DNA from: Smittium mucronatum
Taxonomy: Eukaryota; Kickxellomycota; Harpellomycetes; Harpellales; Legeriomycetaceae
NCBI GenBank assembly: GCA_001953115.1
Contig: LSSL01001256.1
Coordinates: 1-16,211, forward strand
Direction of reading: 5' to 3'
Length of the DNA stretch: 16,211 nucleotides
Shown: positions 9,595 through 16,211 of the stretch, piece after piece
Numbering within the stretch: the stretch's first letter is position 1
Layout of the letters: every line of letters starts with the position of its first letter
The notes under the pieces: generated by a model
Seen by the model: the letters and a program-made list of their open reading frames with translations, nothing else
Told to the model about the DNA's origin: nothing
Database searches by the model: none
Made by a program: the position numbers and the translations under genes

Positions 9595-10780
9595 ATTAGA
9601 AGACTCGCCAAAAAAATCACTGGGACTGAAGAAAAATTCGCATCAGCCCCGCCCCTACCTCAACTAAATAATTTTTTTACGTATCTTTCAGTCCTTTTAG
9701 TGCATCATGTTTTGATTCTTATTTATGTTTAAATGGGCTTTCATTGATTTCAAGCCTTTTTCCAATATAGATTGGTATTATTTTTCGGTTTGATTATGTT
9801 TTTTTAATAAAGATTAAATCTTTGATTTTTAATAAAGTATAGCTGTTAAAATACTATATTCGAATTAAAACGGAATAATCTACGAATAGATTGTGCTTAT
9901 ATTATATATACGCTGCTAGAATAGGATAATTATCTTTCTAAACTGCGAAAATATCAGATTAAAAAGGTAAGTGGCATTCTTTCTATAAAAACATAACAAC
10001 ATTTTCAAAAAAAATTCTGTTCATATTAAATAACTAAATAAAAAATTGTCCCATGTCTTTCAAAAATTAGTCTTAGTTTTATGTATGATTTGATTTAAAA
10101 GTCTAGTGAATGAGATTCGCATATTTTTATCTATGCTTTTTCCCTATGAAATAAATTTTTTAGCATCACTTGAATCAATGTTTCGTTTAAAAAAATCTAA
10201 TAAAAAAATGAAAATGCATAATATGATATTATAGCCGAGATTCGCCTTAAGTTCTGTGATTATTTTTTTTATACATAAACTTTTGAATCTAAACAAAATC
10301 GGTTCAAAATTCCGGCCAAACTCGAAATTTTTCAAAAATAGTTTGAAAACTTATCTTTGTAAGTTGTGAAGATACCTTTTTCTTATTCTAAATTTTTTTT
10401 TTAAATATTTATATACCTGGTTTGGAATTGAGGCTTAGTTTAAATTCTTATATTATAAATAGGAAGTATTAAATATCTATATAATCCTCATTTTTTACAT
10501 TTGAAAGATTTGCTTTTTAATATATATACATAATATAATAAATTATTCGTATCTCAATGATGTATTTTTCTAGATTGATTTAGTCCTTCCTCTTTTTTTT
10601 AGAATGAAAAAACATTAACGTTTATCAAATTGCGATTATCCATAGATTTAAGATAGCTTAAGACTTGATGACATTTTTTACTCTTGAAATAATTTAAGCA
10701 AGTGCAAATATGTCTTTCCAATTCTTGGTGCTATACAAAGCTGATAATATCATATATTTTTTCTGTAATTATTTGCTTTC
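9593..10780. other. AT-rich stretch without recognisable genes
   Basis: A C-rich patch near 9640-9662 (CAGCCCCGCCCCTACCTC) follows the microsatellite. A 63-codon minus-strand frame at 10144-10335 opens only on TTG; it has moderately varied residues (NFEFGRNFEPILFRFKSL) but no known motif. No RNA gene signature is seen. Confidence 0.5.
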
Positions 10781-10810
10781 TTTCCAATTTCCAATTTCCA
10801 ATTTCCAATT
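10781..10810. repeat. TTTCCAA heptamer, four tandem copies
   Basis: Four exact head-to-tail copies of TTTCCAA (10781-10808) followed by TT. The unit has the same length, seven bases, as the large TTAATTG array at the right end of the window, but a different sequence. It is a small satellite, probably made by slippage. Confidence 0.9.
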
Positions 10811-10902
10811 ACTTATTTCTAGGAAAATTTCAAAAAAAATATGAAATAAGCGTTTCTTCATAGAATAAGTATCTAGCGTAATTAATATCATTATGAGCTA
10901 TA

Positions 10903-10983
10903 TCAAAGAAGCTTTCGCTTTGATGTATATCAATTCAGATTTATTGTATTCAGGAAAGGTAAAATTATTATTATTCCTGAATA
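10903..10983. repeat. two adjacent small hairpins
   Basis: The first pairs ATCAAAG with CTTTGAT around a nine-base loop (about 10903-10925). The second is a perfect 10-bp pair, TATTCAGGAA (10947-10956) and TTCCTGAATA (10974-10983), around 17 bases. They lie about 60 bases beyond the last recognisable transposase segment (11040, minus strand), so they might belong to the end region of that dead element. This is an inference only. Confidence 0.45.
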
Positions 10984-11039
10984 AAAAAATAGTATTATAG
11001 AAATGGATTTATCAATGAAAGTAATTATAAATAACTTTC

Positions 11040-12140
11040 TCCGATTCAAGCATTTTTTCTTCGGTGCGAGATCCAATCTCCCTAGAAATTATTAGAGCTA
11101 ATTCCTCGCACATCCGATCTCTCATACCAATATTGAAAGATATTTATCTCGTATTTTCAAAATTTTCTTACAAACAAATCAAATTCTCAGAAAATCAATC
11201 TTTTTTTTTTGTTAAAAGCTCAGCTAATACGCTGAATATTTCCTAAAAAAATTAGAGCTGAAATTTTTTTACATCATCTACAATTTCTTTAGAAAATTCC
11301 CTCGGTACAGATTTTATACCTTTATCAACATCTCTACATACATGAGCCCAAAAATTTAACTTATGCACCCAGGGTTAAACTCTAATGCACGCGTTATTGA
11401 GGGAGCATAATAAAATATTAAATGCATGTGATTATAGCTTTCATAGTATTTACAAGCTTCCTTCTTTAATTTACCTAAAGCCCAATAGTAGCTCTCCCAT
11501 GGTTAGTTATGCACAAATGCTATTCCTGATAAAATGAAGCAGCCATTAGTATCAGAAAAATCAACAACTAATATTTATTATAGGATATAAATGAGTTTAT
11601 AAGTTGTATCAATATGCAAAATATCAGATTTTTCGTATGATTTATTAAAATTTTAGATGTCAGTAAAATTATAATATTAGCTAAAAAAATAGTTTATCAA
11701 AAATCATTTATTGTGATAAATAAAAATTAAAATTTCGACAAAAATAAATAATAAAATTTTATCGGTGAAGATATATTTATGCATAAACACGATCTTTTGT
11801 TTCCTATTGTATCGAAATATATGTTTCTTAAGGGATTTGTTAAATTCTGAAGTATATATACAAGATATTTTTATATATTATATTTAAACAACATGCTGTA
11901 TATATTCTTACTACTAACATCGACTCCCTTGTTTATTAAATATTTTTTAATCAAAAAGGACTACACATACCGCTTTTATAGAGTTCATCAAAATTTTGCC
12001 TAATTTATCAAGTTACAGAGGAAGAAATACACGTATCAGAATAAATAAAAGCCCTATAAATTCTAGTCGAATTGTTTTTATATAAATCCGCCCTATTTTG
12101 AGCCTTAAAAATAAGATTTTTTTTATTTCTGCAGCAATGA
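11040..12140 (-). pseudogene. relic of a MULE (Mutator-like) transposase
   Basis: MULE transposases (DDE, RNase H fold) cut and paste Mutator-like elements in the nucleus; family members usually have about 400-600 residues. Read from 12139 downwards: HCCRNKKN with a later Ala-Asp-Leu-Tyr resembles the N-terminal Trp-Arg-Cys-Arg...Cys-x-Ala-Arg-Leu-Tyr zinc-binding (FLYWCH-like) region. FDELYKSGMCSP near 11960-12000 fits the linker Glu-Leu-x3-Gly-x3-Pro. In a second frame SDILHIDTTYKL (11593-11628) is the first catalytic motif, with Asp at 11608-11610. It is followed by LVVDFSDTNGCF and SYYWALGKLKKEA, typical of the core. From about 11398 the reading returns to the first frame: FWAHVCRDVDKGIKSVP and EIVDDVKKFQ, matching the family's Cys-Trp-Ala-His-Val-x-Arg block. 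At least one frameshift in each direction and many stops (for example two TAA at 11575-11580) make it dead. The N-terminal 100-150 residues before the Asp motif are poorly readable. Terminal inverted repeats were not found. Confidence 0.8.
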
Positions 12141-13220
12141 ATTGTTATGGACATTTCTTAAAAATTTTCTAGAAAGAATTATTATTCTTGAAGTATTATC
12201 AAATTATTCAAGAGAAAAATTATTGCAACATAATTCTCACTATATTTTCATATTTTTTGTGAAAATTCTCTGAAATCAATTTCATTTAAAGCAATAAATA
12301 AGAAATTTGTTAATCTGAAAATTTTTTTCGTAATAAAAATCTAATCTAACAATTATTTTTAAAATTCTGATAGAAATTTTAGAAATAAACTTAATGAAAT
12401 ATGTTAAAAAAACAAAACAAAACTCACCAAACAAAATTTTTTTTGAAAATAAAAACGAAGAATCTGGGTAAATCATTCAATAAATCCAACACTTTTATAC
12501 TTTTAATTTTATTAAGTGAAACTACTGATTTTGTACAAAAATAATCAGTTATTGCCTAATTTAGTATTTTTTTTAAAAAATGTATCAATTTTATTGATTT
12601 TGTATTTTTTTAATTTATTTTTTATCAAATTATTTTTAACCAAATTTAAACAATTTCAAAAAATATTTGTAATATTAAAAAAAGCTCTAGACCTCAAAAG
12701 AAACCTCCAACTGTTATCATGTAAAATTTTATTTTCCGATTTTAAGTTAAATGTATTTTTTTTGAGATGGATTTTGAGATCCAATATCATAAATAAATAC
12801 CCGAAAATTCATATTTTTGAATAATTTATAAAATTTTTCACTGAGTCTTTAAGGATAATTTATTTTGAGATCAATTATGATATTTATATACTCTAATACA
12901 TTAATTTTCATTTCCAATCAATCATCCCAAGTATGAACTAAGTTTAGGGGGTTTTGAAATGATTAATATGTATTTTATATCTCAATCACATATTCAGCGA
13001 GGAAAAATCTAATATTATTTTGTTGTAAAGTTAACATACACTCTCCACCAACTTATAAATCAAGTGAGCAAAAAAATAAGATAAAATCGGAGATTTCCGA
13101 AGTTTATATCCTACAAAAAATCATAGTACAATTTTCTGGTTTAAATAATTTTTATTAATCCTTTGGTTTTTGAGATCAATATAGATTATTTATCCTAAAA
13201 ACATTCCTCATACTTCCCAT
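12141..13220. other. AT-rich stretch without recognisable genes
   Basis: The part next to the MULE relic (12141-12300) may be the remainder of that element, since full elements extend well past the transposase, but no inverted terminal repeat is visible. The 102-codon plus-strand frame at 12516-12824 opens only on GTG, lacks a motif and is dominated by Leu, Phe, Ile, Lys and Asn, as random AT-rich DNA gives. The patch 13030-13110 is a little richer in G+C and unidentified. Confidence 0.55.
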
Positions 13221-13251
13221 CCCAAATGTATATATCGATATAATATTTGGG
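13221..13251. repeat. 31-base imperfect palindrome centred on ATCGAT
   Basis: CCCAAAT pairs with ATTTGGG and TATATC pairs with GATATA, separated by a small 3/2-base interior mismatch, giving 13 pairs in each arm and no loop at the centre. It lies in otherwise featureless DNA. It could form a cruciform or be a dimeric binding site; neither is shown. Confidence 0.55.
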
Positions 13252-14590
13252 GAAATAAATAAGCTTTAAAGAATTCACAAAGTTAATATATGTTTTTAGC
13301 CCACAGATATCATTCAATTCACGGCTTCTATTAATATTATTTCCTTAGAGAACAATTCTCATGTGATCTAAAACAAGCTTAGATTTAATGATATTATTTA
13401 ACATTTTTTAATCTGCTAAAATCTGATTTTCTAAAAAAAAGGCTAAAATTTTGTGGGTTTAAATATGTGTGAAATACAGTAAATTTTTTTTAGAACCTTG
13501 AATGTTAAATATTTTTGTCGATTTATCACCTTATCTCTTTATTTAATTTATTTAATTTATATGATTTCCAATGTTTATCATAAATTTTTGAAAATTATTC
13601 TGAATTTTTTAATTAGGTGATACTTCCAAGGAAGCAGGTATAAAAATCTCATTTTAGATACAAATGAGTTATATTTTTATACAAATGCAAATTTATTAGA
13701 TATTTTGAACTATTTTATTAAATTCACATCCCAATTAAACAGCTCTAAATCGTAACACTGGCTGTTTTAACTCTATAACTAAACATCTGTTTCCATTTTA
13801 TACAAAGCAAATTTTTTGAAATTAATCTTCTAGTTTTATAGTTATGTTTTTAGAAAAACCAGAAAAAAAACTGATTTTTTTACTTGTTCCTTAAGTATTT
13901 GTTGAATATTATCATTTTATGGGTTGATATGCATTTAATTATAACTAATTCTTATAGAAGTTTAAATTTATAATAGCTTTTAGAAACATAAATTTTAACT
14001 TTTTAGCTTATTTATATCCTTCACTCGGTTTTAATGATCGGTTTTATAATTAATTAATTGTTTAAAAAAATTACTTTATTTATTTTTCATTAGGTTTGTT
14101 TGAATTTTTTTTTTTTAACGATAGGATCGATTAAATCTACAGTTGTTCGGATTAGAACTTATTTTATCTGATTTTTTTAGAGCATTTATAGATTTAGATT
14201 AATTCGGATGCCAACAGAAGGATTTTTTCTTGTGTTTTATAGGTTCATGAAAGATCAAATATTTTTCATATTTTTTTTTCTGCTGGAAAGAGAAAATTTT
14301 ATATAAATATATCTAATAATAAATTTCCGAAATACAAAAATAAAATCTGATAAAAGAATACTAAATAAAAATCACAGTGTTTAAATTAGAAAATGATAAG
14401 AAATATATAAATACTTTTTAGCAATATGGAGATTAGAGCTTGATTATTTAATATAAAGATTTGCACATGATAGATAACTCTTCTATAATTTTTTTATTCC
14501 ATTATCACTGGGAGATAAGTGAATTGGTTTCGTGATAAGGGTATTAAATTGTCTCTGGTGCTTTCATAAATAGATTGATTTATTTTTAAA
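13252..14590. other. AT-rich stretch without recognisable genes
   Basis: Contains TTAATTAATTAATTG near 14050, the only place outside the terminal array where a TTAATTG sits in a similar short tandem context. There is a period-8 TTTAATTTA stretch near 13540-13558, and G+C-richer patches at 13600-13640, 13745-13770 and 14120-14220 that translate into broken, unrecognised sequence. Confidence 0.5.
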
Positions 14591-14595
14591 GGAAA

Positions 14596-14601
14596 TTTAT
14601 T
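14596..14601 (-). promoter_or_regulatory. possible polyadenylation signal AATAAA
   Basis: AATAAA on the minus strand about 60 bases after the TAA stop of the open frame 14660-14881, a normal distance for a eukaryotic transcript end. The hexamer is common by chance in DNA this rich in A+T, so it supports the open frame only weakly. Confidence 0.25.
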
Positions 14602-14659
14602 TATAATATTCAAGCAATAAAAAAAACCAAAATAAAAATACAATAAAAGGAAAAAATAA

Positions 14660-14881
14660 TTAATCAAATTTCATCCCACTACAACCTGTCGCTCTAGTAG
14701 CTCCGTACCCACGAGAATATTTCAAGGGATAGATTGAATTAATATGTGCTAATTTATAACCACCATATTTATTTTTTATCTTCCATTTTTTTGGAAATTC
14801 TTTTTTTTCTTCTAAGGTTCCATTTAATCTAAACCCAAATGAGGTTATAACTGTACCTTTTCTAATGATATTTCGAAAAAA
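14660..14881 (-). CDS. possible terminal exon or gene fragment, product unrecognised
   Basis: The minus strand is open from just after a TAA (14882-14884) to the TAA at 14660-14662, 73 codons. There is no usable ATG near the start; if real it is a last exon, for instance entered after the AG of ATCATTAG (about 14862-14869), or the 3' piece of a broken gene. The residues are unlike AT-noise: WKIKNKYGGYKLAHINSIYP and then YSRGYGATRATGCSGMKFD, with Gly, Ala, Thr and Arg codons such as GGG, GCG, CGT and GGT that are rare in the rest of the window. No domain is recognised; the last 25 residues look like a compact conserved tail. A decayed relative of that tail region lies at about 1003-1085, so the sequence is probably part of a repeated family, perhaps a transposon open frame. 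An open run of this length alone is not improbable here; composition and the second copy are the stronger arguments. Confidence 0.4.
   Translation of the reverse strand, partial: FFRNIIRKGTVITSFGFRLNGTLEEKKEFPKKWKIKNKYGGYKLAHINSIYPLKYSRGYGATRATGCSGMKFD
14687..14772. repeat. better-kept copy of the short dispersed repeat (pair with 1003-1085)
   Basis: Lies inside the minus-strand open frame and covers its Gly-rich tail. Compared with the left copy it keeps C at five positions where the left copy has T within the 21-base core, consistent with the left copy having decayed towards A+T. On the minus strand it encodes TyrGlyAlaThrArgAlaThrGly where the left copy gives TyrLysThrThrLysAlaThrGlu. Confidence 0.5.
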
Positions 14882-14983
14882 TTAGATTTAATTAAAAAAT
14901 GATAGAAATAAATTTTAAATAAGCGAGTAATATTTGTCCTTAGTGCATCGATTTAAAAAAAAAGAAAGAAAATATCAATTAAA

Positions 14984-15195
14984 ATGACCAATTACGAAAA
15001 GATTATTTGAATCAAATTAGAAAAAAAATTGTTTGCAAAATTGGAAAAATTAAAAATTCCATAGGATTAGGTGATTTTGGTTTATGGCTACTTTAGAAGT
15101 ATGAAGTGACGCAATTAAATCTATGAATTTTTAATTTTTCCAAATTAAGATTCACTTTTCAATAATTCAAATAATTTTTTTACGAAATCGGTCAT
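14984..15195. mobile_element. foldback (hairpin) element, MITE-like
   Basis: Two arms of about 81 and 75 bases (14984-15064 and 15121-15195) are inverted copies of each other around a 56-base centre. Matching blocks in order: ATGACC with GGTCAT at the outer ends; ATTATTTGAAT (15002-15012) exactly complementary to 15165-15175; TTGGAAAAATTAAAAATTC (15041-15059) exactly complementary to 15125-15143. Between the blocks are substitutions and small indels, so the structure is not a recent artefact. A short non-coding DNA with long inverted arms is typical of foldback or MITE transposons that borrow a transposase from another element. No target-site duplication can be fixed; beyond ATGACC the similarity fades (ATTAAAATGACC against ATTAGATGACC). 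The centre has no open frame. Confidence 0.7.
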
Positions 15196-15927
15196 CTAAT
15201 CTGGGATAAATTTTATTTTATCTATAATAAATATATCAGAATAAAATTGCGTTTACATATTTCGAATTAATTTTTGCTTATTTATCATTTTCATTAATTT
15301 ATTTTTAATTTGATCTATGTTTTTTCAAAATTTCATCGGAAATGTGTACATTAACTATGATATTTTAAAAGCTACAAATCTCTTTTTATCCCCTGAATTA
15401 TTTCTTCCAAAAATTAGGGATATTATGGGATTATTATATATGTACTCCTAATTTCTTTCTGAATTATATCAAGAGCTCACCAGAATCCAATTTTATCTTA
15501 AATTTAGATACAATAGTAGCAAAATTATAAATCCTACAGATATTAATTTTTTATATGATCATGCTATCTGCATTCGTAGGATATCAAGTTTGATTTTCCT
15601 AAGAGCTTTTTCTTTTATAATTTTAAATATTTATTTCTTCAAATATTTAATTTTATTATTATTTTATATGGTGCAAAAAGCGTATATCGATTCGTAGTGC
15701 TTAATTTTTTTATAATTATTAAATAAAATACTAAGTTTTTTATCCTAAGCACCTTTGAATATAATAAATTTCTGATAACACATTTATTTTGATTTTATTA
15801 ATAGATTTTTTGCTTGAAAGTTTATTTTTAATATTTATGTATATAATGACAACAGATTGAAGGTCTTTATTAATTTAAAAAATCGTTTTATTTATTATTA
15901 GTGCTTACTTCTGAAAGATTAAATTTT
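15196..15927. other. AT-rich stretch next to the terminal array
   Basis: No open frame of note and no recognisable relic. There is no decayed or degenerate TTAATTG repetition leading into the array: the perfect array starts abruptly after CTGAAAGATTAAATTTT. I see nothing else here. Confidence 0.6.
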
Positions 15928-16211
15928 TTAATTGTTAATTGTTAATTGTTAATTGTTAATTGTTAATTGTTAATTGTTAATTGTTAATTGTTAATTGTTA
16001 ATTGTTAATTGTTAATTGTTAATTGTTAATTGTTAATTGTTAATTGTTAATTGTTAATTGTTAATTGTTAATTGTTAATTGTTAATTGTTAATTGTTAAT
16101 TGTTAATTGTTAATTGTTAATTGTTAATTGTTAATTGTTAATTGTTAATTGTTAATTGTTAATTGTTAATTGTTAATTGTTAATTGTTAATTGTTAATTG
16201 TTAATTGTTAA
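15928..16211. repeat. perfect (TTAATTG)40 tandem array running off the window end
   Basis: From 15928 the heptamer TTAATTG repeats head to tail for 284 bases, 40 full units plus TTAA, with no substitution or indel that I can find. The array reaches the last base of the window, so its true length is unknown. Telomeric arrays are usually G-rich on the strand running towards the chromosome end; here that strand has one G per unit and the other strand one C, so the strand polarity is that of a telomere but the G-content is far below it. Perfect units imply either continuous synthesis from a template (telomerase-like), very recent expansion, or an assembly effect. Each unit contains TAATTG, a common homeodomain core sequence, which is probably incidental. 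Confidence 0.97.

Noticed and set aside
9547..9732. Arg-Glu repeat protein
   Set aside because: The Arg-Glu run is the translation of the (GA)16 microsatellite and the frame opens on GTG.
10293..10318. B-box-like GGTTCAAAATTCC as part of a tRNA gene
   Set aside because: The loop is too long for a T-arm and no A box or cloverleaf partner arms are present upstream on either strand.
11064..11246. 60-codon plus-strand open frame
   Set aside because: It is antisense to the MULE transposase relic, which explains its less AT-like composition, and it opens on GTG.
12516..12824. 102-codon plus-strand open frame, the longest in the window
   Set aside because: It opens on GTG, not ATG, and is made almost entirely of Leu, Phe, Ile, Lys and Asn codons as expected from random AT-rich DNA. 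There is no motif, no coding-like composition, and no signal around it.
1..16211. AT-rich organelle or bacterial symbiont genome
   Set aside because: Such genomes are densely coding. Here 16 kb holds no conserved gene, rRNA or tRNA, and the relics are eukaryote-type DNA transposons.

Overview
This window is about four-fifths A+T by eye, and every apparent open frame is short. I find no intact, identifiable protein gene, no rRNA, no convincing tRNA, no CRISPR array and no operon structure. The composition, the long uncoded stretches, the eukaryote-type DNA transposon remains, the microsatellites and a possible terminal exon followed by AATAAA all point to nuclear DNA of a very AT-rich eukaryote. 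Small parasitic lineages such as myxozoans or microsporidia would fit the mix of Merlin and MULE transposons, but the sequence does not decide the lineage. The longest ATG/GTG/TTG-started frame (102 codons, 12516-12824 +) opens on GTG and reads as Leu/Phe/Ile/Lys-rich noise.

Layout from left to right. 1-974 is featureless AT-rich DNA. At 1006-1059 there is a decayed copy of a short repeat whose better-kept copy lies at 14687-14740. At 2286-2465 (minus) an unrecognised 59-codon open run occurs. At 3150-3627 (plus) sits the clearest relic of the left half: a broken Merlin/ISXO2-type transposase that keeps its N-terminal and C-terminal parts but has lost most of the catalytic core. At 3811-3915 and 5137-5220 there are two oppositely oriented copies of another unknown repeat. 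The stretch 5.4-9.5 kb holds only AT-rich DNA and small palindromes. A (GA)16 microsatellite lies at 9561-9592, and four copies of TTTCCAA lie at 10781-10810. At 11040-12140 (minus) is a MULE-type transposase pseudogene, recognisable from its N-terminal zinc-binding region to the segment after the catalytic core, but split across frames with many stops.

The right end is the most unusual part. A minus-strand open frame with unusually GC-rich codons (14660-14881) ends in a Gly-rich tail and is followed by AATAAA. Next to it lies a 212-bp foldback element (14984-15195). The last 284 bases are a perfect (TTAATTG)40.6 array that runs off the window. If the contig really ends there, this could be a non-canonical telomere; otherwise it is a very young 7-bp satellite.

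No genes cooperate in a pathway here. The window reads as a transposon graveyard in AT-drifting intergenic or subtelomeric DNA. The identifications below rest on reading by eye and on remembered family motifs, with no database search.
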